A DNA stretch of 57,091 nucleotides from Pirellulales bacterium (GCA_025927475.1 JAICLL010000019.1:1-57091), one strand, 5' to 3'. Counted from the first letter of the stretch, positions 32,717 through 42,090 are shown. The notes: generated by a model not told the origin, from the letters alone. Numbers and translations: made by a program.

Positions 32717-33369
32717 CGCCAAACGCTGAGGGCCCGGGCGCGTCGCCGCCGGGCCGACTCATGGCATGCCCTGATCCGTCGCTCTACTTCCGCGACCAAG
32801 GCGCGTTCATCGAGACGCTCAATTTCGTCGGGCATGAGAGCCGCGCCGAAATGAATGTGAATGGTGCTTGGCCAGGGAAGCAAGCGACGGCGCGGCCAGG
32901 CGTCGTAGGCGCCGGCGATGCCCGCGGGCACCAAGGGAACCTTTGCCCGGCCGGCCAACGCGCTAAAGCCGGGCTTCAGCGCCGCCACTTCGCCGTCGCG
33001 CGTGCGCGTCCCTTCGGGAAAAATCAGCACCATTTCGCCGCGTTTCAGGCGCCGCAGCGTCTCTTTTAGCCCGGCCAGGCCTAATCCCTCTCGGTCGATC
33101 GGAATGGCGTCGAGCGATTGAATCAACCAGCGGAACGGCGCGAAGCCGAACAGCGTCTGGCGGGCCAGGTAGTTCAGCCGCCGGTCGCACGCCAGGCCGA
33201 TCAATACCGGATCGAAGTGGCTTTGATGGTTCGAGAGCACCAACACTCCACCCCCGCCAGGCACATGGCCTCGCCCAGTGACACGAATCTGCAACAGCGC
33301 GGTCGCCAGCAGCCTGCACGAAATGTGCAGAAAGCCATACCACAGCCGCTTGGGCAACGATCGCTGCAT
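32713..33369 (-). CDS. plsC: 1-acyl-sn-glycerol-3-phosphate acyltransferase
   Basis: PlsC transfers an acyl chain to lysophosphatidic acid to form phosphatidic acid, a step in phospholipid synthesis at the membrane. The 218-residue protein from ATG 33369 has SNHQSHFDPVLI (the NHxxxxD active site), FGFAPFRWLIQSLDAIPIDR, and GEMVLIFPEGTRTRDGEV (EGTR block), and ends with Arg-rich RRRRARALSVWR, whose last codons reach into repeat A. The start is 4 bases after the cmk stop on the same strand. The longer frame to 33555 would run through cmk and is rejected. Confidence 0.93.
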   Translation of the reverse strand: MQRSLPKRLWYGFLHISCRLLATALLQIRVTGRGHVPGGGGVLVLSNHQSHFDPVLIGLACDRRLNYLARQTLFGFAPFRWLIQSLDAIPIDREGLGLAGLKETLRRLKRGEMVLIFPEGTRTRDGEVAALKPGFSALAGRAKVPLVPAGIAGAYDAWPRRRLLPWPSTIHIHFGAALMPDEIERLDERALVAEVERRIRACHESARRRRARALSVWR

Positions 33370-33373
33370 CGCG

Positions 33374-34024
33374 TCACGCCATTCGCGCCCGGACCAACGC
33401 CTCGAGCCGATCGACGACTTCCTCGGGCTGCAGGCCATCGGTGATGAGTTCGATGGCGTCCGCGGCGGGCCGCAGCGGGCCAACGTCGCGGTTGGCGTCG
33501 CGCTGGTCGCGTTGGGTCTGCTCAGCGAGCACCTGGTCATAAGAGGTGGATTCACCGCGCCGCTGCAAGTCGATCAGCCGGCGGTGGGCCCGCTCGGCGG
33601 GGCTGGCCGTAAGAAAGATTTTGCACTCGGCGTGCGGAAAGACCACGGTGCCCTGATCGCGGCCCTCGGTGACGACGTTTCCGCCCGCGGCCTCCCGGCG
33701 CTGCAACTCGACCAGATGCTGGCGGACCGCGGAGTTGTTGGCGGCATAGTGTGTCACCGTGGTGACCGCCAGCGTGCGGATCTCGCGCGTGACATCTTCG
33801 CCATCGACCAACACCTGGCTTTCGCCGACTTCGATGCTCAGCTCTCGCGCAAGCCGGGCCAGGGCCGCGGGTTCGTCCCAGTCGAGGCCGCGGCGCAGGG
33901 CGGCGTGGGCCACCGCGCGATACATGGCCCCGGTGTCGAGAAAGCGAAACCCGAGCCGGCGGGCCAGCGCGCGAGCCGCGCTGCTTTTGCCGGCGCCGGC
34001 GGGACCATCAATACAGATAATCAT
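33374..34024 (-). CDS. cmk: Cytidylate kinase
   Basis: CMP kinase phosphorylates CMP and dCMP to the diphosphates. The 216-residue protein starts MIICIDGPAGAGKSSAARAL, with the Walker A loop at 7-15, followed by LGFRFLDTGAMYRAVA, VTTVTHYAANNSAVRQHLVE, and VTEGRDQGTVVFPHAECKIF with the substrate Asp/Arg residues; a late DRLEALVRARMA ends the protein. The cmk-plsC pair is conserved in many bacteria. No rpsA was seen nearby. Confidence 0.96.
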   Translation of the reverse strand: MIICIDGPAGAGKSSAARALARRLGFRFLDTGAMYRAVAHAALRRGLDWDEPAALARLARELSIEVGESQVLVDGEDVTREIRTLAVTTVTHYAANNSAVRQHLVELQRREAAGGNVVTEGRDQGTVVFPHAECKIFLTASPAERAHRRLIDLQRRGESTSYDQVLAEQTQRDQRDANRDVGPLRPAADAIELITDGLQPEEVVDRLEALVRARMA

Positions 34025-34125
34025 GGGCGTTCAGTGGGTTTTCATAAACTGCGCAAGTATAGCGGCAAACGCCGGCCTTCTGAATCGCCCCAGCGGAGGT
34101 TTCTGCCGGGTCATACGCTCGACGT

Positions 34126-34154
34126 CTGTGGGGAACGGACTCCGTGCCGTTCCG
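34126..34154. repeat. Dispersed repeat, family C, reverse copy
   Basis: CTGTGGGGAACGGACTCCGT followed by GCCGTTCCG. Opposite orientation to 34294-34322, so the two copies form a widely spaced inverted pair. Confidence 0.7.
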
Positions 34155-34293
34155 TGAGCTGCCAATTGGCCTCGTCCTGCCGTAGCGGCTCGGAAGTGAT
34201 CTGCCAATACGCCTCGTCCCACCCGGGCGTTCCCGAAGATGATGACCTGATCGGCATTCCACCAACACTCGAATCGGCGCCGCGCCGCCCGCG

Positions 34294-34322
34294 CGGAACG
34301 GCCCGGAGTCCGCTCCCTACAG
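34294..34322. repeat. Dispersed repeat, family C, forward copy
   Basis: CGGAACGGCCCGGAGTCCGC followed by TCCCTACAG. Forward copy in the cmk-lipoprotein gap. Confidence 0.7.
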
Positions 34323-34506
34323 AGCCCGGACGCGAGAACTACCGGTCTTGTTCATAAAAACCGATCGAAGCCATCACCGGCTTGGAATGCCAAAACCGCT
34401 TCGTCAGAGTGCCTGCGCGCCAAACGCGCACGCCGCAAATTTCCCTTGCGGCAAGCTAGCCTTTTGCCTATTCTGCCGCCCTCTTCGCCTACCTCCCTTC
34501 GCGCTC

Positions 34507-35970
34507 ATGAAGCCCCCGCTCTGCACCATTGCGGTGTTATTGACCATCGCCTGCGCCGCGGGCGGCTGCGCGATGCTCGATCGGCCGCCAGGCGATACCG
34601 CTGAGACGTTCGATTCGGCGGCGGCAGGCGCGCCGCCGAGAGGGCCGGCCGCCTCACCAGCGGGTGGACCAAACTCGGCCCAGTCTGGGAGGCCACAACC
34701 GTCCACGGCGGTTCCGCCCACCGGATCGGCGAATGCCGGGCCAAGCCGCGCATCGCCGGCCGCGGGAACGCCCGCGGGCGGGCCGCCGGGTTCACCCATG
34801 AAAACGGCCACCGCTTCGCCCGCCGATCCGCAAGCTTTGGCCGATGTGTTGGCCGAGCTCGCGGCAATGGGCGCCCTGGAGCCTGAGGCACAGCAACGCT
34901 TGATCGAAGATCTGCGCACGACCGATCCGGCGCTGTGGCCGGGAGTGATCGAAACGTTCCGCGCTTCACTCGCGTACCGCCGCCGCGCCGCCGAGCGTGC
35001 GAAAGCCGTCGCCGCCCCGTCCGTCGATCCCCGAAACCAACTGACTGAGAGCGCCGAGGCAGACCCATCGGCCGGCCAGATCGCTTCGAAGCCGGATGTT
35101 CGTTCGCCGGCGTTCGCCGGTGCGCCCAAGGGCATGCCGCCGCCGGCGGAGACGGCCGCGACCACTGCGCCGGCGAATCCATCTTCAGGCACGATCGCAC
35201 CCGCCGCATCAACCGTGCAGCCGGCAACCCATCTCTCGGCCGCTACGCCGGGCGCACCGGTCGGCGATTGGCAGCAGCAACTTGCCCCGGCGATCGTTGA
35301 ACTCGAAAAACAGACGCGCACGCCGCCTGGCGACGCCGACGCGATCGCACGGCACGTCTGGCTGCGGATGCTTTATCTGGCCGCCGGCCGACGCGAGGAT
35401 GCGCTGAAGCCGATACCAGGCATCGCGCCGGCTCAGCAAGACTATTGGTCGAAGCAAATCTTCGGCCTGGCCACCTATCTCGATAGCCAGCACAACACCG
35501 ACGCCAGCCGCCGCGCCGCCGAGGCGGTGCAGCACTTGACCCGAGCGACCGCGTCACTGGCGGAACAAGCGCCGCTGGTCGTGCGCAACCTGGCGTTTTG
35601 CAGTGCTGTCGAAAGCTATGGCGTTCATAAGCGAATTGAGCAGCACGAATTCAAGCCTGAGCAGGAACTGTTGGTCTATGCTGAGGTTGAAAACTTCAAG
35701 AGCCAGCAGACCGAGCAAGGCTTTCACACCGCCTTGCAGGCGAGCTACCAGATTCTGGACAGCCAAGGCCAGCGGGTCGCTCATGACGCGCTGCCGTTGA
35801 CCGAAGAGCACTGCGACAATCGCCGCCGCGATTATTTTGTGCGGTATTTCATCAGACTGCCGAAAAACATCTACGACGGCGCCTATACGCTCCAGTGGAT
35901 GATCGAAGACACGCTGGCCGGCAAGGTCGGCCAGTCGACGATCGAATTCACCGTGAAGCAGAAAAAGTAG
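34507..35970 (+). CDS. Planctomycete-type conserved lipoprotein
   Basis: The product (487 residues from ATG 34507) begins MKPPLCTIAVLLTIACAAGG with Cys as the next residue, a Sec lipobox. A Pro/Ala/Gly-rich stretch of about 80 residues follows, then a helical block ADPQALADVLAELAAMGALE and a second Pro/Ala-rich linker. The conserved C-terminal domain (about 260-487) holds WLRMLYLAAGRREDALKP, QDYWSKQIFGLATYLD and FKPEQELLVYAEVENFKSQ. I recognise this as a hypothetical protein common in planctomycetes, function unknown. The open frame starts earlier at 34348, but the extra part has no signal features. Confidence 0.75.
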   Translation: MKPPLCTIAVLLTIACAAGGCAMLDRPPGDTAETFDSAAAGAPPRGPAASPAGGPNSAQSGRPQPSTAVPPTGSANAGPSRASPAAGTPAGGPPGSPMKTATASPADPQALADVLAELAAMGALEPEAQQRLIEDLRTTDPALWPGVIETFRASLAYRRRAAERAKAVAAPSVDPRNQLTESAEADPSAGQIASKPDVRSPAFAGAPKGMPPPAETAATTAPANPSSGTIAPAASTVQPATHLSAATPGAPVGDWQQQLAPAIVELEKQTRTPPGDADAIARHVWLRMLYLAAGRREDALKPIPGIAPAQQDYWSKQIFGLATYLDSQHNTDASRRAAEAVQHLTRATASLAEQAPLVVRNLAFCSAVESYGVHKRIEQHEFKPEQELLVYAEVENFKSQQTEQGFHTALQASYQILDSQGQRVAHDALPLTEEHCDNRRRDYFVRYFIRLPKNIYDGAYTLQWMIEDTLAGKVGQSTIEFTVKQKK

Positions 35971-36033
35971 CCTTCAGCCGGGCGTTGAGGCTACAATCTC
36001 TTTGCCGGGTTCGCATTTGAATGCTTATGGCTT

Positions 36034-36064
36034 GTAGGGTGGGCCGAGCGCAGCGAGTCCCACC
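36034..36064. repeat. Dispersed repeat, family A, single arm
   Basis: One arm GTAGGGTGGGCCGAGCGCAG followed by CGAGTCCCACC, 37 bases before the start of the next gene (36101). Confidence 0.8.
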
Positions 36065-36100
36065 ATCAGGCACTAATCACTTTAAAAAGAAGACGAGAGA

Positions 36101-37636
36101 ATGCTCCCACAACTTTATCTCCGCCGCCGGCTGACCTTGGGTGTCGCCATCGTCGCGATCGTCTTGGCGAACTCCGCCGCCTTCGCCAAACCGCCTGCCA
36201 AGGTTTACGTGGTGTTGTGGTTCGATACCGAAGATTATCTGTTGCCCGCCAGCGACGACGCTGCCTTGCGGCTGGCCGAATTTCTCAGCCGCGAGGGCAT
36301 TCGCGCGACATTCAAAGTGGTGGGCGAAAAAGCCCGCACCCTGAAAGCACGCGAGCGATACGATGTCATCAATGCCTTGAAGAAACACGAGATCGGCTAT
36401 CATTCGAATTTTCACAGCGTGCAGCCCAGTCCGGCCATGTATTTATCGACGCTGGGTTGGGACGACGGCGTCGAGGAATTTGATCGCCGCGAGGGAGCAG
36501 GCCGGGCCGACGTCGAGCGCATTTTTGGCCAGGCCCCCTCGTGCTACGGTCAGCCGGGCAGTTCCTGGGGGCCGCAGACGTTTGGCGGCATGCGTCGCTG
36601 GAAAATGCCCGTCTATCTCGATGCGGGCAGCCATGTGTCGCTCGATGGCAAGCCGCATTTTTTTTGCGGCCTGCTCACGCTTTATAAGCTGACGCACACG
36701 GTTCGCACCGACTTGACCGGCGAGAGCGCTTTGCGGGCAGCGGAAGACCGATTTCAAGGCGCGCGGCAAACCCTGCTCGAAGAAGGCGGCGGCGTGGTGA
36801 GCATTTACTACCATCCCTGCGAGTTTATTCACAAGAAGTTTTGGGACGGCGTGAATTTCAATCGCGGCGCCAATCCGCCGCGCGAACAATGGCAAGCGCC
36901 GCCGCAGAAGACCGAGCAGGAGAGCGCCGTCGCCTATCAGACGTTTGAAAGCTATATCCGTTTCATTCGCGGTTTTGACGACGTACGTTTTATTACGGCC
37001 CGCGAAGCGGCGGAGCTTTATCGCGACCGAGCGCGCGATCGGCAGTTCGAGCCTCAGGAACTGCGGGCCATCGCCGCCGCGGCGGGCAACGAAGCGACAT
37101 TCCAACGCCGGGATGATTATTGCCTCTCGGCTGCGGAAGTACTTTGGCTAGTAAACCAATTCATCGCTCAACAGGGCGGCAAAAAGGCACAGGGCGACAA
37201 AAAGACATCGGCGCCAATCGCACTCGACCAGTCGCCACTCGGACCGGCCGAGGCGGCGGTGGCGCTCGAAAACGAGGTCTCCGCCGATTGGTCGCAAGTG
37301 GTGCGCACGGCGGCCGATGTGTCCGACCTGATGACCAAACAGGGCCGTGTGCCGACGACGGTTTGGCTGGGCAGCATCGGCGTTCCGCCCGAGTCGTACC
37401 TGGTGTCGATTGCCGGCGTCGCCGCAAAGCTGCTGGCCGGCGAGTCCGCTCCCGAACAAGTTGTGTTCCGGCCCGCAAAGCTTACGGCAGCGCAATACGT
37501 GTCGGACGACGGGCCGCACTTATGGGGCTGGGTGATTTTTCCGCCCGGCTTTCGCGCGCCGCGGATGATGGAACTGGCCAAGCGGCAGGCCTGGACCATC
37601 AAGCCGGCGGTGCTGGGCGCGTCGGAAGGCGAGTAG
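36101..37636 (+). CDS. Secreted polysaccharide deacetylase-like protein
   Basis: The 511-residue product has a signal peptide of about 29 residues (ending AFAKPP). Right after it is VVLWFDTEDYLLPASD, in the position of the NodB-type Asp pair, then a segment ATFKVVGEKARTLKA and HEIGYHSNFHSVQ, resembling the H-x(3)-H zinc site of deacetylases. VVSIYYHPCEFIH is a later motif. The catalytic zinc site thus seems present, though the ordering differs slightly from typical NodB. The C-terminal half (about 320-511) is a further domain with no recognised fold. It probably acts on a cell-wall or exported glycan. Confidence 0.75.
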   Translation: MLPQLYLRRRLTLGVAIVAIVLANSAAFAKPPAKVYVVLWFDTEDYLLPASDDAALRLAEFLSREGIRATFKVVGEKARTLKARERYDVINALKKHEIGYHSNFHSVQPSPAMYLSTLGWDDGVEEFDRREGAGRADVERIFGQAPSCYGQPGSSWGPQTFGGMRRWKMPVYLDAGSHVSLDGKPHFFCGLLTLYKLTHTVRTDLTGESALRAAEDRFQGARQTLLEEGGGVVSIYYHPCEFIHKKFWDGVNFNRGANPPREQWQAPPQKTEQESAVAYQTFESYIRFIRGFDDVRFITAREAAELYRDRARDRQFEPQELRAIAAAAGNEATFQRRDDYCLSAAEVLWLVNQFIAQQGGKKAQGDKKTSAPIALDQSPLGPAEAAVALENEVSADWSQVVRTAADVSDLMTKQGRVPTTVWLGSIGVPPESYLVSIAGVAAKLLAGESAPEQVVFRPAKLTAAQYVSDDGPHLWGWVIFPPGFRAPRMMELAKRQAWTIKPAVLGASEGE

Positions 37637-37647
37637 CATTGGCCGAG

Positions 37648-38619
37648 CTAGGGCGTCCACGCCAGTGAGCGGATTTCGCCGAACTCGCGCGGCAGCTTTT
37701 CCCAGCGGTCGCCGCCATCGGCCGAGTGAAACACCTGCCCGCTCACGCTGTAGGCATAGACCCGCTGCGGCTGCGCGGGATGAATCGCGAAATCCCAGAT
37801 GGTCGAATTCGGCGTGACGGGCAGTTCCATGCGTTGCCAGGTTTGGCCGGCATCGCTGCTGCGCCACGCAGCCCCCACGGTACCCGGTGGCCCATCGCCG
37901 TTGCCCAGATACAGTACTTCGGGTCGGTCGGGCCGCTGCTGCAAGCCGCGGCAGTAGCCGTGGCCGAATTGCCGCTCGACTTCCTGCGGTTGCCAGGTCT
38001 GACCGTCGTCGCGGCTGATGTTCAGGTCGTTATTGGTGGTGGCCAGCATGGTGCGTCCGCCTCGCCGGTCGGGCACGATCGCCAATCCGTGAATATCTGC
38101 CGACGACAGTCCTTTACCAATGCGTTGCCAGGTCTGCCCGGCATCGACGCTCAGCCAGACACCGTCGATTTCGATGCCCGCCCACAGCCGGTTGGATTCG
38201 ATCGGATCTGCCCGCAGCGTGGTTACCCGATTAAAGCGGATGCCTGCGCATTCTTGGGCAGGTTGGGCATCGGTTTGCGTCCAGTTCACGCCGCCGTCGG
38301 CCGAGCGAAAGATGGCAGGCGGGCGAGTGCCGGCCAGCAGCGTGTCAGCTTGGTGTGGCACAACGAGCAGCGCCCACGTAATCAGGCTGTCGATAGGGCC
38401 TTTGAGCCGCTTCCAATCGTCGCCGCCGTTGCTGGTGCGATAGACGCCTTCGTTCGTGCCGGCATAAAGCGTTTTCGGATCTCGTGGGTCGACCGCCAGC
38501 GCTCGTACATCGCATTCGACAAACATTCCGTGCGAGGCGCGTTCGAAGCTCGCGCCGCCATCGGTACTCCGCCAGACGCCTTCTCCAACGGTGCCGACGA
38601 ATAATTTGGGGTGGTTCAT
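37648..38619 (-). CDS. BNR / sialidase-like beta-propeller protein
   Basis: From ATG 38619 the frame encodes 323 residues, made of repeats with the pattern S.DGG..W: WRSTDGGASFERA, YRTSNGGDDWKRL, FRSADGGVNWTQT, WLSVDAGQTWQRI, ISRDDGQTWQPQ, WRSSDAGQTWQRM and FHSADGGDRWEKL. These Asp-box repeats form beta-propellers like those of sialidases and photosystem assembly (Ycf48-like) proteins. No signal peptide is present. No sialidase catalytic residues are obvious, so the role is unknown; it may bind a protein or carbohydrate. The long open frame extending to 39549 is non-coding beyond this start. Confidence 0.88.
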   Translation of the reverse strand: MNHPKLFVGTVGEGVWRSTDGGASFERASHGMFVECDVRALAVDPRDPKTLYAGTNEGVYRTSNGGDDWKRLKGPIDSLITWALLVVPHQADTLLAGTRPPAIFRSADGGVNWTQTDAQPAQECAGIRFNRVTTLRADPIESNRLWAGIEIDGVWLSVDAGQTWQRIGKGLSSADIHGLAIVPDRRGGRTMLATTNNDLNISRDDGQTWQPQEVERQFGHGYCRGLQQRPDRPEVLYLGNGDGPPGTVGAAWRSSDAGQTWQRMELPVTPNSTIWDFAIHPAQPQRVYAYSVSGQVFHSADGGDRWEKLPREFGEIRSLAWTP

Positions 38620-38991
38620 TTTCACTTTCGCGTGTTTGGTGGAATTCAGCGAGCATTGTAACCGCCTTGGCACACCAAGTGCAAAAGGCCGCCGCACAAT
38701 CTTGATGGTCGGTTTCTTCGCCAGCCAACTCGCCCAGCCTGCCCACTCACGCGAAAGATGCAGGTTTTCGGCAGTTCTGGCGAAGAACGTCGAGTTTGGG
38801 ATTGTAAGAATTGCCAAGGCCGGGCATGATGTCGGCCCCGTCGAACGTCTGATCCAGTCAAAGTTCAAAGCGTCGGATTCCGATCGCACGTTTGAACCCA
38901 GGTGTGTCCCGTTTTGATCGGGCAGACAGGAAGTCTGCCCTGGTGAGGCCGCCAAGCTCGGCGCGCCGCACCGCGACCTTCCAAGGAGGGA
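38620..38991. other. Gap of 372 bases between divergent genes
   Basis: It should contain the promoters of the BNR protein and the thioredoxin-protease fusion. A perfect 8-base stem (38920-38927 with 38933-38940, loop of 5) is visible; no T-run follows, so it is not a clear terminator. No gene was recognised. Confidence 0.6.
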
Positions 38992-38994
38992 ATG

Positions 38995-40590
38995 ATGGTC
39001 TCGTTCCAGGCGGTCATGTTGGCCATGGCGCTCACCGGCGCCGGCGATACGGTGTTGTTGGATTTCTCGGCCGCGTGGTGCGGCCCCTGCCGACAGATGG
39101 AGAGCACGGTCGAGCGACTCTCTGCCCGCGGTTATCCCGTGCGGAAAGTCGATGTCGACGAACACCGGCAGCTCGCCCAGCAAATGCACGTCGATCAGAT
39201 TCCCTGCTTCGTGCTGGTGGTCAATGGTCGCGAAGTCAAACGCCTGGTCGGCGGCCAAAGCGAGCAAGACCTGGAGCAGATGCTCCGCTCGGCCGGAGTC
39301 GTTGCCGCAAACGGCAACAGCCGCGCGCGGGCCCAATCGCCCGACGATCAATCGTCGTCGGTGTTTCCTCCGCTTGCCAGCGCCCCGCTGGGCAGCGCGC
39401 CGGTTGCCGATCTGCCGCAAGTGCCCGGCACTCAGACACACGCGACTCAGACGCAACCCCCCACTTCGCTCCAGGCCGATGGCTGGCCCGAAAGCCGCCT
39501 GCCAGATTCCGCAAACATGGTCGGCGGCGGAGCGTATGCAACCGGCCAAGGAGCAGCCGATGCCGTGGTGCGGCGGTTACTGGCCGCCAGCGTCCGGCTG
39601 CGGATCAACGACGGCGGCGGAAACTCGGTGGGATCGGGCACCATTATCGACGCACGCGAAGGCGAAGCGCTGGTACTCACCTGCGGTCACGTCTTTCGCG
39701 ATTCCCAAGGCAAAGGGCCAATTGTCATTGACCTGTTCGGCCCCGGCGCCCCGCAAAATTTGCCAGGTCGGTTGGTCAGCTACGATCTGCAAAGCGATCT
39801 GGGACTGGTCAGCTTCCGGCCCGGCGTGCCCGTCTCAGCCGCGCGTGTCGCCCCAGCCGGACACGCGGTGCGCGAGAACGACGCGGTGATCAACATCGGC
39901 TGCAACCATGGCGAAAACCCGACCGCGCGCATTACCCACGTCACTGCCATCAACAAGTTTCTCGGCCCGCCCAACCTGGTCGCGGCCGGCCAGCCGGAAC
40001 AGGGCCGCAGCGGCGGCGGCCTTTTCACCACCGACGGCCTATTGGTCGGCGTGTGCAATTTCGCCGATCCCGAAGACCGCGAGGGCGTCTATCGAGCGGT
40101 GGCCGCTGTTCATACCGAGTTGGAACGAGTGGACTTGCTCGAAATGTGCCTGGAACCAGTCGACCCGGCCTCGGGCAACGTCTTGGCCGCCGCGATCGAG
40201 CCGCCGCCGATGGCCGACCGCATGCCGCAGCCGGGCAAAGATCCTTCGCATTCAGGGCTATTGGCCACCAGCGAGGCGGCGGGCGCACGAGCGGGCAACC
40301 CCATACCCCCCGGCTCGCAATCAGCGGCGCTGACCGCCCAAGAGACGGCCACGTTGGCCGAAATCCGACGCCGCGGTGCCGGCGCCGAAGTGATCTGCAT
40401 CGTGCGATCCTTGGCCGACCCCCGTGCTAAAAGCGAAATCATTGTGCTCGACCGCGCCTCGCCCGGTTTTCTGGAGCAGCTTTCTTCTCAGGTTCGAGTG
40501 CAACAGGCGAGGCACCTCACCTCGCATCGACAGCCGGCAGAGGCAGCGCCGCAATCGCGGCAAAGCAAGCTACCGTGGTCACCGCGCTAA
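38995..40590 (+). CDS. Fusion of thioredoxin domain and trypsin-like serine protease
   Basis: The 531-residue product has a thioredoxin domain at about 10-105 with WCGPC (28-32) and the cis-Pro region QIPCFVLV, a linker rich in Ser, Pro and Gln, then a trypsin-like protease (about 190-385). Its triad is visible as TCGHVF (His232), SDLGLV (Asp268) and GRSGGGLF (Ser339). A second ATG at 38992 is also possible; the one at 38995 has better spacing to AGGAGG. No clear signal peptide is present. The redox motif and protease together suggest quality control of disulfide-bearing proteins. The C-terminus is disordered with Pro/Gln. Confidence 0.9.
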   Translation: MVSFQAVMLAMALTGAGDTVLLDFSAAWCGPCRQMESTVERLSARGYPVRKVDVDEHRQLAQQMHVDQIPCFVLVVNGREVKRLVGGQSEQDLEQMLRSAGVVAANGNSRARAQSPDDQSSSVFPPLASAPLGSAPVADLPQVPGTQTHATQTQPPTSLQADGWPESRLPDSANMVGGGAYATGQGAADAVVRRLLAASVRLRINDGGGNSVGSGTIIDAREGEALVLTCGHVFRDSQGKGPIVIDLFGPGAPQNLPGRLVSYDLQSDLGLVSFRPGVPVSAARVAPAGHAVRENDAVINIGCNHGENPTARITHVTAINKFLGPPNLVAAGQPEQGRSGGGLFTTDGLLVGVCNFADPEDREGVYRAVAAVHTELERVDLLEMCLEPVDPASGNVLAAAIEPPPMADRMPQPGKDPSHSGLLATSEAAGARAGNPIPPGSQSAALTAQETATLAEIRRRGAGAEVICIVRSLADPRAKSEIIVLDRASPGFLEQLSSQVRVQQARHLTSHRQPAEAAPQSRQSKLPWSPR

Positions 40591-41061
40591 CAAGTCGGCG
40601 CTGATCAGCCCAGTGTACCGATCGGCGGCCAGGTCGGCTCCGCTGGCGATCCAGATGGCGTCGGGCCCTTACGGAAACCACCGATTCCATGGGCCGGGTT
40701 TACCAGCAACAGTGACCCCGACGCGGCGATTGTGGCCGCACGCTGGCGACCGCCGCGGTGTTGTCACGGGGCTATCAGCGACGTCTCTGGGCGGTCAACT
40801 CGTGTGGCGGCTGAGGGGCGGTTTTTGCCCGCGGCCATCCAGTCGAGGGCGGGGCTGCGAGGGAGTCACCGATGAGCCCCAAGCGGTTAGCGGTGGTTGA
40901 GGTTAGACGACCAGGAGTAAATGGGTAATTTCGTCGCTCGGCGTTGCGGTGTGTCTAGCGCGTCTGTGGGGCGTGCGAAGAGTTGAACGATTGTGCTCAA
41001 TTTGCCGGTTGCCGGCTGCCGACAAGTTTCCAGGGGAGATATCGCTCTGGGAGACTGCGCG
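40591..41061. other. Gap of 471 bases
   Basis: I found no supported gene, RNA or repeat here. The sequence is GC-rich and its open frames have no family resemblance. Confidence 0.5.
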
Positions 41062-41808
41062 ATGAGCGGTCGGACAACGCGGCTTTGGTGTGCGGTGGTA
41101 ATTGCGGGCGGGCTGCTGACCGCAGCGCCCGGTTGCTATATCCGGCGCGGCTTCGCCCTGCAATGGAATTGGTCGCTGCATGCGCATCGCTATCGCTGCA
41201 ATGGCCCGTCCTGCGGGGCGGAACCACCGACAATGGTTGCCGACGACGCAGAATGCGTAGACTGCCCAACCGAAGGCGGAGGACACAGCATCACACACGG
41301 GCGGGCCGCCGAAGGGCCTCCACCGCTCGCCCCCGAACTGTCGCCCGATCCCGAACCGGCCGGGCCCAGCTATTTTCACCCACTGCCGACTCGGCCGGTG
41401 TTTGGGCCTCGGTCGGAACAGCCCGACGCCATCGAGGGGCAGAGTTTGCTGCCCGTGCCCGCGCCTTCGCACGGCGCCGAGCCAATAATGCCGCTGCTGC
41501 CGCCGCCAACCGCGGATGGCGCGGAGCAGGAAGAAGATTCGCTTGAGCAAGAGCCTGACGGTGGCGCGCCCGATGCCGATTCTTCGACAGGGCTGCGGCG
41601 GTTGCCCGCCGAACGTGAGGCCGAAACGGCTGGCTGGAAAGCCGCGAAAAAAGGGCGGGCGCCCAAGCGGATTCGCTCGACATCGGGCGGCCAAAAACCT
41701 CTTGCCAGTGCATCGGCGACGTCAGCGGGCGCCGCGAACAGTCTGCCCTGCCCGCATTGCAGCGTGACCTTTAAGCCGAAGCCGCGCGCCACCGCCTCGG
41801 ACGACTAA
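41062..41808 (+). CDS. Predicted lipoprotein with a CPHC motif
   Basis: From ATG 41062 (GGGAG just upstream) the 248-residue product begins MSGRTTRLWCAVVIAGGLLT, followed by AAPGCYIRRGF, a Sec lipobox with Cys at about residue 25. After IRRGFALQWNWSLHAHRYRC the sequence is disordered, Pro/Glu/Ala-rich, and the last part carries LPCPHCSVTF, a CxxC that could bind metal. The leader and early tail match small planctomycete lipoproteins. The frame extends upstream to 40993, but that part has no signal features. Function unknown. Confidence 0.65.
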   Translation: MSGRTTRLWCAVVIAGGLLTAAPGCYIRRGFALQWNWSLHAHRYRCNGPSCGAEPPTMVADDAECVDCPTEGGGHSITHGRAAEGPPPLAPELSPDPEPAGPSYFHPLPTRPVFGPRSEQPDAIEGQSLLPVPAPSHGAEPIMPLLPPPTADGAEQEEDSLEQEPDGGAPDADSSTGLRRLPAEREAETAGWKAAKKGRAPKRIRSTSGGQKPLASASATSAGAANSLPCPHCSVTFKPKPRATASDD

Positions 41809-41920
41809 CAACTAAGCGTAGTACGTCCAAGTAGATCGGAAGGCGTGCGGCGGTGCAGTGACGCGTCTGAGCGGTGTTCGTGAGCGTAATCTTCCAGGCC
41901 CTCAAGGCGTCGAAGCACAC

Positions 41921-41938
41921 GGCCTGGAAGGCCATCCC
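41921..41938. repeat. Partial copy of dispersed repeat, family F
   Basis: GGCCTGGAAGGCCATCC resembles the family-F arm GGCCTAGGAAGGCCATCC, with small differences. Confidence 0.5.
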
Positions 41939-42090
41939 ACGGCATGTTTACCGCCGGGGCATCGCCGCGACCAAGCGTCTTGTTAGCTCCGGCCGCTGGC
42001 GCGGCTCTGCCCCTAGCCCCCAGCCACCAAGCCCGCGCCTCTTACCCAGCCTGCGTTCTGCGAGTTTACGCGACAAGCTGGGCATCCTAT

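Larger units (their letters stand above)
34025..34506. other. Gap of 482 bases between cmk and a lipoprotein gene
   Basis: No gene is supported. It contains two copies of repeat C, at 34126-34154 (reverse) and 34294-34322, and must hold divergent promoters, which I could not pin down. Confidence 0.6.

Noticed and set aside
38920..38940. Rho-independent terminator hairpin
   Set aside because: The stem is perfect, but no T-run follows on either strand.
37648..39549. Extension of the BNR-protein frame to 633 codons
   Set aside because: The repeats begin at MNHPKL (38619). The extension overlaps the thioredoxin-protease start and lacks repeat pattern.
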